Translations under genes and position numbers: made by a program | In this document: one piece after another, positions 9,682-19,312 of the stretch | Layout of the letters: the number at the start of each line of letters is the position of its first letter | Position numbering within the stretch: position 1 is the stretch's first letter | NCBI RefSeq assembly: GCF_017877135.1 | Contig: NZ_JAGIPH010000010.1 | Span: forward strand, 124,001 to 188,000 | Direction: 5' to 3' | Source of the DNA: Neorhizobium galegae | GTDB lineage: Bacteria > Pseudomonadota > Alphaproteobacteria > Rhizobiales > Rhizobiaceae | DNA length: 64,000 nucleotides | The notes under the pieces: generated by a model | Databases searched by the model: none | What the model was told of the DNA's origin: nothing | The model's input: the letters and a program-made list of their open reading frames with translations, nothing else

Positions 9682-10671
9682 ATGAACCGAATCACCACCC
9701 CTGACGCCGCCGAGGCCCTTGAAGACGAGAGGCAGGATGCGGACGTGCTCTCTGCGGCCGAGACGTCGCAGTCGCATCCACCCCAGCCAGAGCGCGGCTC
9801 CGTCGAAGCATCCGGTTCGGCCCACACGCGGCGCGCCTATAGCGCCGACTGGAAGCATTTTTCCGCCTGGTGCCGTCGCAGCGGCCTTGATGCAATGCTG
9901 CCCGATCCGCAGGTCGTCGGTCGCTATCTCACGGCCTGCGCCCGTGGTGAAGCGGACCCGACATCCAGGACCAATTCGGTATCGACCATCGAGCGTCGGC
10001 TGTCATCGCTGTCCTGGAACTACGCACAGCGGGGCGTTCCGTTCGAGCGCAAGGATCCGCATATTGCCACGGTTCTTGGCGGCATTCGGGGCCAGCGCGC
10101 TTGCCCGCCCCGCCAGAAGGAAGCGGTGATGCGCGACGACTTGCTGGCGATGATCGAAACGCTCGACCGGGGCACGCTGCGGGGCCTGCGCGATCGGGCC
10201 ATGCTGTTGATCGGCTTTGCCGCCGGCTTGCGCCGCTCCGAAATCGTCGGTCTCGATGCGGGCCGTGGCCAGAGCGCCGATGGCTGCGGCTGGATCGAAA
10301 TCCTCGACAAGGGCGTTCAGGTGAACTTGCGCGACAGGACGGGCTGGCGCACGCTCGACATCGGCCGGGGCGCATCGGATGCCAGCTGCCCGGTGTTTGC
10401 GCTCGAAACCTGGCTGTCACTGTCGCGCATCAGCCGCGGGCCGCTGTTTCGCCGGGTCACCGGTCAAGGGACAAAGGTCGGGCCGGAGCGTTTGAACGAC
10501 CGGGAGATCGCCCGCCTTGTCAAGCGCACCGCGCTGTCGGCCGGCATCCGCGGGGACCTGTCCACAACCGACCGGGTGACGCGCTTTTCCGGCCACTCGC
10601 TGCGCACCGGTCTTGCCTCCTCGGCAGAGGTGGAGGCGAGATCGGCGCAAGACGGCTCGGCCGCCGATTGA
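9682..10671 (+). pseudogene. Tyrosine recombinase/integrase remnant without catalytic tyrosine
   Basis: A 329-residue reading frame of the phage-integrase family. The N-terminal SAM-like core-binding domain (HTRRAYSADWKHFSAWC, about residues 48-130) and much of the catalytic domain are present: GLRRSEI carries the first catalytic arginine and FSGHSLRTGLASSAEV the HxxR pair. The frame then diverges and stops at ARSAQDGSAAD, so the family's final block (LGH...T..Y) with the histidine/tryptophan and tyrosine nucleophile is absent. Another frame just downstream shows weak resemblance to that block (RRLG, then KDRGAAF), suggesting frameshift decay rather than natural design. It should not be able to recombine DNA. 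It lies between kdpE and the convergent recQ. Confidence 0.72.
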
Positions 10672-10707
10672 CGCACGTGACCGGCAGCAAGGACCGCGGC
10701 GCCGCCT

Positions 10708-12567
10708 TCAGCCCTCGAAGGTGCGGATGACGTCGAGAAATGCCTCGCCATACCGTTTCAGTTTGGATTGGCCGACACCGGAAATGGCGAGAAGCTCGTC
10801 CTCGGTTGTCGGGCGTTCCTTGGCAAAGGCAACCAGCGTCGTATCCGGGAAGATGAGATAGGGCGGCAAGGCCAGATCCTTGGCAATCGTCCGTCGCGCC
10901 ACGCGCAACGCCTCGAAAAGTTCCATCTCCGAGCCCTCCAGCGCAGACCTTGCATTGTTCGAGCTTGGAGAGGCAGTGCGCGACGCCTTGCCCTTGGTCG
11001 GCCGGTCCTTGCGAAACCGCACGTCCCGTTCGCGCTTGAACACGGCGCGTGCCTCGGGCTCCAGCTTCAGCGCGCCAAAGGCTGCGTGATCGACGCTGAT
11101 CAGGCCAGCCGCCAGCAACTGGCGATAGACGGACTGCCAGGTTTTTGACGCGATATCCTTGCCGGCGCCGAAGACCGGCATATCCGCGTGCCCGAAGCGG
11201 GTGGTCTTTTCGTTGACGTTGCCGAGGAGCACGTCGATCAGGTGACCGGTGCCAAACCGCTCGCCGGTGCGATAGATCGCCGCCAGCGCCTTGATCGCGG
11301 CTTCCGTGCCATCCCAGGTTTCGACAGGCTTCAGGCAGGTGTCGCAATTGCCGCACTGGCCGGCATGCGCCTCGCCGAAATGCGCCAGGATCGCCTGGCG
11401 GCGGCAGCCCGGTGTCTCGCAGATGCCGAGAAGCGCGTTCAGCTTGGCGCGTTCCACCCGCTTGATCTCGTCGCTCGATCCGCCCTCATCGATCATCCGT
11501 CCCCGCTGGATGACATCGGCCATGCCATAGGCCATCCAGACGTCCGATGGCAGGCCGTCACGCCCGGCGCGTCCGGTCTCCTGGTAATAGGCCTCCACCG
11601 ATCCCGGCAGATCGAGATGGGCGACATAGCGCACGTTCGGCTTGTCTATGCCCATGCCGAAGGCGACGGTTGCGACGAGGCAGAGATCTTCTTCCTTCAG
11701 GAAAGCATCCTGATTGGCGTCGCGAATGCTGCGATCCATGCCCGCGTGATAGGCAAGCGCGCGCACGCCCTGTTCGTTCAGCCAGGCGGCCGTATCCTCC
11801 ACCTTGGCGCGCGACAGGCAATAAACGATGCCGCTCGATCCCGTATGGCGCGACAGAAACCGCAACAACTGTTGGCGCGGCTGGTCGCGCTCGACGATTT
11901 CATAGGCGATGTTCGGCCGGTCAAACGAGGTGGTGAACACCTCGGCCTTGCGCAGCCCCAGCCGGTCGATAATGTCTTCGCGCGTATGCGGATCAGCCGT
12001 CGCCGTCAGCGCGATGCGGGGAACGCCGGGATAAAGCGTGCCGAGTTGGCCAAGCTCGCGATATTCGGGCCGGAAATCGTGCCCCCACTGCGAGACGCAA
12101 TGGGCCTCATCAATGGCGAAAAGTGCAATTCTTGCGCCCGCCATCATCTCCTTGAAGGCGGGCGTGACGATGCGCTCCGGCGTCACATAAAGAAGATCGA
12201 GCGTGCCATCGGCAACGGCGCGGCGCACCTCGAGAAATTCCTCGCGGGTGAGCGAGGAGTTGAGGGCGGCGGCCTTTACGCCCAGATGCTTCAGCGCCTC
12301 CACCTGATCGCGCATCAGCGCAATCAGCGGCGAGACGACGATACCCACGCCATTGCGGCAGAGCGCCGGGATCTGGAAGCACAGCGATTTGCCGGCCCCG
12401 GTCGGAAACAGCACAACCGCATCGCCGCCGGACACCACGCGGTTGACAACTTCCGCCTGGCGTCCGCGAAAGGCCGGGTAGCCATAGATCTCTTTCAGAA
12501 CGGAAAGCGGATTCTTGGTGCCGTGAGTGTCAAACAAGGGATCGATGCGGGAATTCGTCTGCGGCAT
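10708..12567 (-). CDS. recQ: ATP-dependent DNA helicase RecQ
   Basis: A 619-residue superfamily-2 helicase that unwinds DNA 3' to 5' in recombination and fork repair. It shows Walker [12 protein letters not shown] (about 55-65), the DEAH box with the RecQ aromatic loop ([17 protein letters not shown]), helicase motif [12 protein letters not shown], the zinc-binding cysteines in ETPGCRRQ...[10 protein letters not shown], an RQC winged helix, and a C-terminal HRDC domain ([20 protein letters not shown]). All expected domains are present. It is convergent with the integrase remnant, 36 bp apart. Confidence 0.96.
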   Translation of the reverse strand: MPQTNSRIDPLFDTHGTKNPLSVLKEIYGYPAFRGRQAEVVNRVVSGGDAVVLFPTGAGKSLCFQIPALCRNGVGIVVSPLIALMRDQVEALKHLGVKAAALNSSLTREEFLEVRRAVADGTLDLLYVTPERIVTPAFKEMMAGARIALFAIDEAHCVSQWGHDFRPEYRELGQLGTLYPGVPRIALTATADPHTREDIIDRLGLRKAEVFTTSFDRPNIAYEIVERDQPRQQLLRFLSRHTGSSGIVYCLSRAKVEDTAAWLNEQGVRALAYHAGMDRSIRDANQDAFLKEEDLCLVATVAFGMGIDKPNVRYVAHLDLPGSVEAYYQETGRAGRDGLPSDVWMAYGMADVIQRGRMIDEGGSSDEIKRVERAKLNALLGICETPGCRRQAILAHFGEAHAGQCGNCDTCLKPVETWDGTEAAIKALAAIYRTGERFGTGHLIDVLLGNVNEKTTRFGHADMPVFGAGKDIASKTWQSVYRQLLAAGLISVDHAAFGALKLEPEARAVFKRERDVRFRKDRPTKGKASRTASPSSNNARSALEGSEMELFEALRVARRTIAKDLALPPYLIFPDTTLVAFAKERPTTEDELLAISGVGQSKLKRYGEAFLDVIRTFEG

Positions 12568-12706
12568 GGGACAGCTTTCATGGAATGGCGGCCATTATGC
12601 ACCGACGGGGCGGCAACCGCGAGTACTTTCCGTCAGATAGGGATGGCCCGCGGCTTGGAAAACCGCCCGGAGGGGCCTAAATCCTTGGCCCTATGGAGGA
12701 AGCAGG

Positions 12707-13288
12707 ATGACAATGTTCGAACCATGCGAGTGGCTGAACGCGCCGAAAAATTGGTCGCTCAAGGGCAATGACCTGCATGTCGTGACCGACAAGGGCAGCG
12801 ATTTCTGGCGCAAGACCTATTACGGCTTTACCCGCGACAGCGGCCATTTTTTCGGCCATCGCCGCGCCGGCGCCTTCACGGCGCAGATCCGCGTGCGCGC
12901 CAACTATGACCATCTCTACGATCAGGCGGGCCTGATGGTGCGCATCGATGACGCGCACTGGCTGAAGGCGGGCATCGAGTTTTCCGACGATGTCGCCTGC
13001 CTCGGCAGCGTGCTGACCCTTGGCCAATCCGACTGGGCAACCGCGCCTTACGCGGACGATGCCCGCGATTTTTACCTGCGGATCACGGTGGAGAAGGGTT
13101 CGCTGCGGCTTCAAGCATCGGCTGATGGCACGCACTGGCCGCTGGTGCGCCTCTGCCCGTTTCCGGAGGCCGAGTTTTACAGCGTCGGCCCGATGTGCTG
13201 CACGCCGGAACGGGCCGGGCTTGCCGTCCATTTTTCCGATTTTTTCGTCACCGATCCGCTCGGAAAGGATCTGCACGACCTGTCGTGA
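12707..13288 (+). CDS. DUF1349 family protein (concanavalin-A-like fold)
   Basis: A 193-residue cytoplasmic protein with no signal peptide. The pattern FWRKTYYGFTRDSGHFFGHRR, DQAGLMVRIDDAHWLKAGIEF and the terminal GLAVHFSDFFVTDPLG is typical of DUF1349, a beta-sandwich family with a lectin/glucanase-like fold related to yeast Ree1. The molecular role is not established; carbohydrate binding is plausible from the fold alone. GGAAGCAGG precedes the ATG. It is divergent from recQ (139 bp between) and convergent with the dpp operon. Confidence 0.82.
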   Translation: MTMFEPCEWLNAPKNWSLKGNDLHVVTDKGSDFWRKTYYGFTRDSGHFFGHRRAGAFTAQIRVRANYDHLYDQAGLMVRIDDAHWLKAGIEFSDDVACLGSVLTLGQSDWATAPYADDARDFYLRITVEKGSLRLQASADGTHWPLVRLCPFPEAEFYSVGPMCCTPERAGLAVHFSDFFVTDPLGKDLHDLS

Positions 13289-13300
13289 TGCCAGAAGAGT

Positions 13301-13332
13301 TCACCCGGCATCCTCTACTGATTGCCGGGTGA
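13301..13332. terminator. Hairpin between convergent genes
   Basis: TCACCCGGCA and TGCCGGGTGA form a perfect 10-bp stem around a 12-base loop between the DUF1349 stop (13288) and the dppF stop (13346). It is placed to end transcripts from both sides. There is no long T tract, so intrinsic termination is likely rather than certain. Confidence 0.55.
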
Positions 13333-13345
13333 CGTTGCGATAGGA

Positions 13346-14194
13346 TCAGCGGGCGGCGCGCTTCTTTTCGACGCGAGCGCGGATGGATTCTACGTCGGCG
13401 CGCGGGGTCGCGGCAAACAGCGTGCGCGTATAGGGGTGGCTCGGATTGCTGAACACCTCGTCGCGCGTGCCGTATTCCACCGCTTCGCCGTAATACATCA
13501 CCATCACCTCGTCGGCGATATAGCGCACAACGGAAAGGTCGTGGCTGATGAAGACATAGGTCAGGCCGAATTCTTCCTGCAGGTCGGCAAGCAGGTTCAG
13601 CACCTGCGCCTGCACGGAAAGATCGAGCGCCGAGACGGGCTCGTCCAGCACGAGAAGCTTCGGGTTCATCATCAGCGCGCGGGCAATGGCGATGCGCTGG
13701 CGCTGGCCACCGGAGAACATGTGCGGGTAGCGGTTGTAGTGCTCTGGTGCGAGGCCCACCTTCACCAGCATCTCGGTCGCGCGCTCGCGCCGTTCCGCCG
13801 CCGACATCTTTGTGTTGATGGCGAGCGGTTCGCCCAAGACGTCACCGATCTTCTGGCGCGGGTTGAGTGAGCCATAGGGGTTCTGGAAGACGATCTGCAC
13901 CTTGCGGCGCATCTCGGCCGTCAGGTGGCCGGGGCGGGTATCGACGGTCTTGCCCTCGATGAGCAATTCCCCAGCCGTCGGTTCGTCGATAAAGGTGAGG
14001 ATGCGGGCAAGCGTCGACTTGCCGCAGCCGCTTTCGCCGACGATGGCGAGCGTCTTGCCGGTGTCCAGCTTGAAGGAAACGCCCTTCACCGCATGGACGA
14101 TCTTCTCCGGTTTGAACAGGCCCTGCGGCACATGGTAATCCTGACGGATATTGCGGATTTCCAGCATCGGCACGGAATTGGTGGTGGCGGTCAT
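13346..14194 (-). CDS. dppF: Dipeptide ABC transporter ATP-binding protein (DppF type)
   Basis: A 282-residue ATPase of the peptide/nickel import family. Walker A GESGCGKST, Q-loop FQNPYGSLNPRQK, signature FSGGQRQRIAIARAL, Walker B LLVLDEPVSALD and the switch histidine in FISHDL are intact. The C-terminal YTRTLFAATP extension is typical of oligopeptide ATPases. It overlaps dppD by four bases and is the last gene of the operon, pairing with DppD to power the DppB/DppC channel. Confidence 0.93.
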   Translation of the reverse strand: MTATTNSVPMLEIRNIRQDYHVPQGLFKPEKIVHAVKGVSFKLDTGKTLAIVGESGCGKSTLARILTFIDEPTAGELLIEGKTVDTRPGHLTAEMRRKVQIVFQNPYGSLNPRQKIGDVLGEPLAINTKMSAAERRERATEMLVKVGLAPEHYNRYPHMFSGGQRQRIAIARALMMNPKLLVLDEPVSALDLSVQAQVLNLLADLQEEFGLTYVFISHDLSVVRYIADEVMVMYYGEAVEYGTRDEVFSNPSHPYTRTLFAATPRADVESIRARVEKKRAAR

Positions 14195-15054
14195 CGTGCA
14201 TCTCCTGCTGCTGTGCCGGCAAGATCGGCGGTCGCCATGAAATCCGACACCGTGCTCAGGCGCTTGCCGGTGGCATTTTCCGGCAGGGCCGAGAGAAGCG
14301 CGCGGGTATAGGCATTTTTCGGCGCTTCGAAGAGCGAGAGCACATCTGCCTCCTCCATCTTGCGGCCCTTGTACTGCACGATCACCCGGTCGGCGGTTTC
14401 GGCGACTACACCCATGTCATGGGTGATCATGATGAGGCCCATGCCATGCTCGGCCTGCAGCGTCATCAGGAGATCGAGGATCTGCTTCTGGATCGTGACA
14501 TCGAGCGCCGTCGTCGGCTCGTCGGCAATCAGCAGCTTCGGATTGCAGGCAATCGCCATGGCGATCATCACGCGCTGGCACTGGCCACCGGACATCTGGT
14601 GCGGGAAATGGTTGAGGCGCTCGGCCGGGTTGGGCAGGCCGACCAGCGTGAACAGTTCCACCGCGCGGGCGCGGCGTTCCTTGGCGCCGAGCCCCATGTG
14701 GATGCGCAGCACTTCCTCGATCTGGAAGCCGACGGTGAAGCACGGATTGAGGCTTGCGACCGGCTCCTGAAAGATCATCGCCATGTCCTTGCCGATCAGC
14801 TTGCGCCGCTCGGTGTCAGGGATGTTGCGGATGTCGCGTCCCTGAAACAGCATCTTGTCGGAGGTGATCTTTGCCGTCCACGGCAGAAGCCCCATCACGG
14901 CCAGCATCGAGACAGATTTACCCGAGCCGCTTTCCCCAACGATGGCCAGCACTTCGCCAGCCTCGACCGACAGCGACACGCCATCGACCGCCTTGAACCA
15001 GCCGGTTGCCGTTTCAAACTCGACGGTCAGGTTTTCGATTTCAAGAAGCGCCAT
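14191..15054 (-). CDS. dppD: Dipeptide ABC transporter ATP-binding protein (DppD type)
   Basis: A 287-residue ATPase, partner of DppF. Walker A GESGSGKSVS, Q-loop FQEPVASLNPCF, signature MSGGQCQRVMIAMAI, Walker B LLIADEPTTALD and MITHDMGVVAE are complete. The tail YTRALLSALPEN is the usual oligopeptide-ATPase C-terminus. It starts 2 bp after the dppC stop and overlaps dppF by 4 bp, so translation of the set is coupled. Confidence 0.93.
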   Translation of the reverse strand: MALLEIENLTVEFETATGWFKAVDGVSLSVEAGEVLAIVGESGSGKSVSMLAVMGLLPWTAKITSDKMLFQGRDIRNIPDTERRKLIGKDMAMIFQEPVASLNPCFTVGFQIEEVLRIHMGLGAKERRARAVELFTLVGLPNPAERLNHFPHQMSGGQCQRVMIAMAIACNPKLLIADEPTTALDVTIQKQILDLLMTLQAEHGMGLIMITHDMGVVAETADRVIVQYKGRKMEEADVLSLFEAPKNAYTRALLSALPENATGKRLSTVSDFMATADLAGTAAGDAR

Positions 15055-15056
15055 GA

Positions 15057-15965
15057 TCAGGACCTCTTCATCTTGGGATCGAGCGCATCGCGCAGCCCGT
15101 CACCCATCAGGTTGATCGCAAGCACGGTGATGAGAATGGCAAGACCGGGGAAGGTCACCACCCACCAGGCGCGCAGGATGAATTCGCGGGCTTCGGCCAG
15201 CATCGTGCCCCATTCGGGAGCCGGCGGCTGCGCGCCCATGCCGAGAAAGCCGAGTGCTGCGGCATCCAGGATGGCGTTCGAGAAGGAGAGCGTCGCCTGC
15301 ACGATGAGCGGGGCGGTGCAGTTCGGCAGGATGGTGCGGAACATCAGACGCAACGGGTTTGCGCCGGCAAGGCGTGCGGCCGTCACGTAGTCGCGCGACT
15401 TTTCGGCCATCACCGCAGCACGCGTCAGGCGCACGAAATGCGGCTGCAGCGTCAGCGCAATTGCAATCATGCCATTGGTGAGGCTCGGCCCAAGGATGGC
15501 GACCAGAACCAGCGCCAGAAGCAGCGACGGGAAGGCAAGGATGATATCCATCAGGCGCATGATGACGGTATCGATCCAGCCACGATAATAGCCGGCGATC
15601 AGGCCGACCAGGATGCCGCCGGTCAGCGACAGCGTGGTGACGAAAAGGCCGATGAACAGCGAATACTGGGCGCCGTAGATAAGGCGCGAGAGAATGTCGC
15701 GACCGACCGGATCGGTGCCCAACAGATAGCTCGTATTGCCGCCGGCAAGCCAGGCCGGCGGCAGAAGCACGAATTCGCGGTACTGCTGGAACGGCGAATG
15801 CGGCGCAATGACCGGCGCAAGGACGGCGATGATGACAAGGGCGATGAAGACGAAGAGGCCGATCACGGCGCCCCGGTTTTCGGAAAAATAGAACCAGAAT
15901 TCGGCCAGCATCTGGCGGCGCAGAGCCGCGCTGGTGACCGGCTGGGTCTTTGCTGTGTCTGCCAT
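15057..15965 (-). CDS. dppC: Dipeptide ABC transporter permease (DppC type)
   Basis: A 302-residue permease with a cytoplasmic N-terminus, one helix, a periplasmic stretch with YLLGTDPVGRDILSRLIYGAQYSL (the DppC family mark) and five further helices. The EAA coupling loop is present around AARLAGANPLRLMFRTILPNC. Two base pairs separate it from dppD and 15 bp from dppB. It should form a heterodimeric channel with DppB. Confidence 0.93.
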   Translation of the reverse strand: MADTAKTQPVTSAALRRQMLAEFWFYFSENRGAVIGLFVFIALVIIAVLAPVIAPHSPFQQYREFVLLPPAWLAGGNTSYLLGTDPVGRDILSRLIYGAQYSLFIGLFVTTLSLTGGILVGLIAGYYRGWIDTVIMRLMDIILAFPSLLLALVLVAILGPSLTNGMIAIALTLQPHFVRLTRAAVMAEKSRDYVTAARLAGANPLRLMFRTILPNCTAPLIVQATLSFSNAILDAAALGFLGMGAQPPAPEWGTMLAEAREFILRAWWVVTFPGLAILITVLAINLMGDGLRDALDPKMKRS

Positions 15966-15980
15966 GGGATTTTCTCCTTC

Positions 15981-16985
15981 TTAGTGGCGGATGCGCGGGT
16001 TGACGAGACCGTAGAGCAGATCGACGATCAGGTTGACGACCATGATGATGCCGGCGATCAGAAGAAGACCGCCCTGGATCACCGGGTAATCGCGGCGGAA
16101 CACGCTATCGACCATCCACTTGCCGATCCCCGGCCAGGAGAAGATGGTTTCGGTGAGAATGGCGCCCGCCAGCATCACGCCGATCTGCAGGCCGATCGTG
16201 GTGATGACGGGGATCATGGCGTTGCGCAGCGCATGCAGGCTGACCACCCGGAACGGCGACAGGCCCTTGGCGCGCGCCGTGCGGATATAATCTTCCGACA
16301 GCACTTCCAGCATGGCCGAGCGCGTCTGGCGCGCAATGACGGCAAGCGGGATCGTGGCGAGCACGACGGAAGGCAGGATGAGATGGCTGACGGCGGACGA
16401 AAACGCCCCCTTCTGGCCCGACAGCAGCGAATCGATCAGCATGAAGCCGGTGACCGGCTTGAAGAAATACATCAGCGAAATGCGGCCCGAGACCGGCGTC
16501 CATTGCAGGATGCCGGAAAACAGGATGATCAGCAAAAGGCCCCACCAGAAGATCGGCATGGAATAGCCGACGAGCGCGACGCCCATCATCGACTGGTCGA
16601 GCGCCGAACCCCGCTTGATGGCGGCGATGATGCCGGCAGGAATGCCAAGGGCGACAGCAATCAGGATGGCGCAGAAGGACAGCTCGACCGTCGCCGGAAA
16701 CAGCGCCAGGAACTGCTTGAGAATGGGAGACTTTGAGACGATCGAGGTGCCGAAATCACCGGTCACCACGCCGCGCAGGTAATCGAGATACTGGATCACC
16801 ATGGGACGATCGAGCCCGAGCTGGGCGCTGATCTGCGCGTGCCGCTCCGGAGACATCACCCGTTCGCCCGACAAAAGTGCCACCGGATCGCCCGGAAGCA
16901 GGCGGATGAAGGCAAAGGCGATGATGGAAACCCCGATGAAGGTCGGGATCAGGACGGCGATACGCCGCAGAAGAAAGCCAAACAT
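15981..16985 (-). CDS. dppB: Dipeptide ABC transporter permease (DppB type)
   Basis: A 334-residue permease beginning MFGFLLRRIAVLIPTFIGVS, the standard DppB N-terminus with RLLPGDPV after the first helix. The EAA loop (YIRTARAKGLSPFRVVSLHALRNA) and the C-terminal helices are complete. A start 46 codons further upstream is open, but it would run into the hairpin region at 17105-17132 and add non-homologous sequence, so the ATG at 16985 is preferred. Confidence 0.92.
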   Translation of the reverse strand: MFGFLLRRIAVLIPTFIGVSIIAFAFIRLLPGDPVALLSGERVMSPERHAQISAQLGLDRPMVIQYLDYLRGVVTGDFGTSIVSKSPILKQFLALFPATVELSFCAILIAVALGIPAGIIAAIKRGSALDQSMMGVALVGYSMPIFWWGLLLIILFSGILQWTPVSGRISLMYFFKPVTGFMLIDSLLSGQKGAFSSAVSHLILPSVVLATIPLAVIARQTRSAMLEVLSEDYIRTARAKGLSPFRVVSLHALRNAMIPVITTIGLQIGVMLAGAILTETIFSWPGIGKWMVDSVFRRDYPVIQGGLLLIAGIIMVVNLIVDLLYGLVNPRIRH

Positions 16986-17104
16986 GGTGGAGACCTGTTT
17001 TTTTATTCTTGAAAAGCAAGGTATGAGCGCGCGACGGCCATGGCCTGCCGCATATGCCATTCCCCGATCGGACACCTTTCCCGAAGCGCCGATCTTTGAG
17101 CAAA

Positions 17105-17132
17105 GGCCGCGGAATGTCGCCATTCCGCGGCC
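17105..17132 (-). promoter_or_regulatory. Perfect stem-loop between dppA and dppB
   Basis: GGCCGCGGAATG and CATTCCGCGGCC form a perfect 12-bp stem with a 4-base loop, 22 bp downstream of the dppA stop and about 120 bp before dppB. On the transcript it could act as a 3' barrier protecting dppA mRNA or as a partial terminator, giving more binding protein than permease. Role inferred from position. Confidence 0.65.
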
Positions 17133-17154
17133 GGATCTTCGCTAGACCAGCGAA

Positions 17155-18753
17155 TTATTCAGCGATGTCGACCGCTTCGAAGGTGAAGTCGCCGAGCGGG
17201 CTCTGGGTAAAGCCGGTTACACCCTTTGCCATCGGAACGACGGCGAGCGAGTGGTCGATGGTTGCCCAGGGAGCCTGCTTCTTGAAGACGAGCTGCGCCT
17301 GTTCGTAAAGCTTGGTGCGCTCAGCCTGGTCAGAGGTGACCTTGGCCTTCTTCACCAGTTCGTCGAACTCCTTGTTGCACCACTGTGCGCGGTTGTTGCC
17401 GCCCACGGCATCGCAACCCAGCAGGGTGTCGAGGAAGTTGTCCGGGTCACCGTTGTCGCCGGTCCAGCCGAGGATGGCGGCACCGTCACGGTTCTTGTCC
17501 TTGGAACGCTGCAGGTATTCTGCCCATTCGTAGGAGACGATCTCGACCTTGACGCCGATCTTGGCAAAGTCGTCCTGCATGATTTCGGCCGCACGGCGGG
17601 CGTTCAGCATGTAGGGACGCGAAACCGGCATGGCCCAGATCTTCATCGACAGATCCTTGACGCCGGCATCGGCCAGCATCTTCTTGGCCGCGTCGAGATC
17701 GTAGGTGTCGTCCTTGGTTTCCTTGCTGTAGGACCACATGGTCGGCGGGATCGGGTTGGTTGCCGGTGCAGCCATGCCCTGGAAGACCGAGTCAACGATG
17801 GCCTTCTTGTTGATGGCCTTGTTGAGCGCGATGCGCACTTCCGGCTTGTCGAACGGTGCCTGGGTGGTGTTGTAGGCGAGGTAGGCGATGTTCAGGCCTT
17901 CCTGCTCCAGAACCTTCAGGTTCGGATCGGCCTTCATCGACTTGACGTCGGCTGCGTTCGGATACGGCATCAGGTGGCATTCGCCGGCCTTCAGCTTCTG
18001 GTAACGCACGGCAGCGTCGGTGGTGATGGCAAACACCAGATCATCGATCTTCGGGGCGGTGCCCCAGTAATCGGCGTTCTTCTTGAAGCGGATGACGGCA
18101 TCCTGCTGATAGGCGACGAAGGAGAACGGGCCAGTGCCGACCGGGTTCTGGTTCAGCTGTTCCTTCTTGCCGGCCTTTTCCAGGCTGTCGGCATATTCCT
18201 TGGACAGGATCGATGCGAACGGCATGGCAAGGTTGGCGAGGAACGGCGCTTCCGGACGGTTAAGCGTGATCTTGACCGTCAGGTCATCGACCTTCTCGAT
18301 GGACTTGATGAGCTTGGGGAAGCCCATGCCATCGGCGTATTCCCAGGTGCCGCCGGAAATGTACTTGTTCCAGGCGCTCTTCTCGTCGATCTGGCGACCG
18401 ATGGAGAAGATCACGTCATCGGCGGTCAGCGTGCGGGTCGGCGTGAAGAAATCGGTGGTCTGGAACTTGACGTTCGGACGCAGCTTGAAGGTGTAGACCG
18501 TGCCGTCCTTGGAAATGTCCCAGCTTTCGGCAAGCGCTGCTTCCGGCTGCGTCGTGCCCGGCTTGAACTCGAGCAGGCGGTTGTAGACCGGATGCGCCGA
18601 GGCATCGAAGGTCGTGCCGGCCGTGTAGAGGCCCGGATCGAAACCTTCCGGCGAACCTTCCGAGCAATAGACGAAGGTCTTTGCGCTGGCGGCGGTGGTC
18701 GAGAGGAACGAGGCTGCGATCAGTGCCGCAGCAAAACCAAATTTAAAGTTCAT
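17155..18753 (-). CDS. dppA: Dipeptide ABC transporter substrate-binding protein (DppA type)
   Basis: A 532-residue family-5 extracellular solute-binding protein. The N-terminus (MNFKFGFAAALIAASF... ending near SAKT) is a Sec signal peptide; the mature start TFVYCSEGSPEGFDPGLYTAGTTFDAS closely resembles DppA, including residues that frame the dipeptide pocket. The later block NGDPDNFLDTLLGCDAVGGNNRAQWCN is also DppA-like. The ATG at 18753 has GGGAGA upstream; an alternative start 8 codons earlier lacks this. It is the first gene of the operon, so the promoter should lie in 18754-19312. Confidence 0.93.
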   Translation of the reverse strand: MNFKFGFAAALIAASFLSTTAASAKTFVYCSEGSPEGFDPGLYTAGTTFDASAHPVYNRLLEFKPGTTQPEAALAESWDISKDGTVYTFKLRPNVKFQTTDFFTPTRTLTADDVIFSIGRQIDEKSAWNKYISGGTWEYADGMGFPKLIKSIEKVDDLTVKITLNRPEAPFLANLAMPFASILSKEYADSLEKAGKKEQLNQNPVGTGPFSFVAYQQDAVIRFKKNADYWGTAPKIDDLVFAITTDAAVRYQKLKAGECHLMPYPNAADVKSMKADPNLKVLEQEGLNIAYLAYNTTQAPFDKPEVRIALNKAINKKAIVDSVFQGMAAPATNPIPPTMWSYSKETKDDTYDLDAAKKMLADAGVKDLSMKIWAMPVSRPYMLNARRAAEIMQDDFAKIGVKVEIVSYEWAEYLQRSKDKNRDGAAILGWTGDNGDPDNFLDTLLGCDAVGGNNRAQWCNKEFDELVKKAKVTSDQAERTKLYEQAQLVFKKQAPWATIDHSLAVVPMAKGVTGFTQSPLGDFTFEAVDIAE

Positions 18754-19312
18754 TGAAGTCTCCCATCGGCATGACAAGCGGGATTGCCGCCTGTGCCGGT
18801 TGTCTGGATTTGAAATCGCGCAGCCCGTTTATCTTGTTGTTCTTTCCACGCGGTGGCTCACCATAGGACCTGTTCAGCCGTGTCTGCGGCCAAGATGTGG
18901 GCATTTGCCCGCAGCTTATCCGGAAACACGGCATTCCTCATATCCGTTAGGACACCCTTGTAAAGCCTGCCGCCCCCGCGAGGACTGGGGAAACAGTAAT
19001 ATTTTTTCCCGACTTTCCAAACTGGAAAAAGATGTCGGGGTATCATGAAATAAAGTTGCGCCGATTGCCGCAGTGCAGCGTAATTTTTGGCGGTTCGGGT
19101 TGAACAGGCAATGCCTGTTCGCGCTCCACGACCATTTGAGAAACCCACAGGCCCTCCGGTAATGGCGTGCCTCGAAGGTGATGCTTCTGCAGATGCTGAA
19201 ATTGTCCTCGGCAGCCCTTCCGATCCCGGGCCTTTATGGGCTATGACCGAACCGGAAAAATTTACTAAACGCTGCCTGGAAGCGGATCGGCGACTGCCGG
19301 TCCGGAAAATGC
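18754..19312. other. Intergenic region between divergent dppA and lacI
   Basis: 559 bp without a convincing gene. It must hold the promoters for the leftward dpp operon and the rightward repressor gene. An A/T-rich patch (CAGTAATATTTTTT) lies around 18991-19004 and the 9-bp operator-like TTTACTAAA at 19261. Short frames in both directions here have no ribosome site or family likeness, and I do not call them. Confidence 0.5.
19261..19269 (+). promoter_or_regulatory. Operator-like site upstream of the lac repressor gene
   Basis: TTTACTAAA, whose complement TTTAGTAAA recurs exactly at 20477-20485 before lacE. It is palindromic apart from the central base, as LacI-family sites often are, and lies 43 bp upstream of the repressor start. 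Autoregulation is inferred. Confidence 0.5.
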
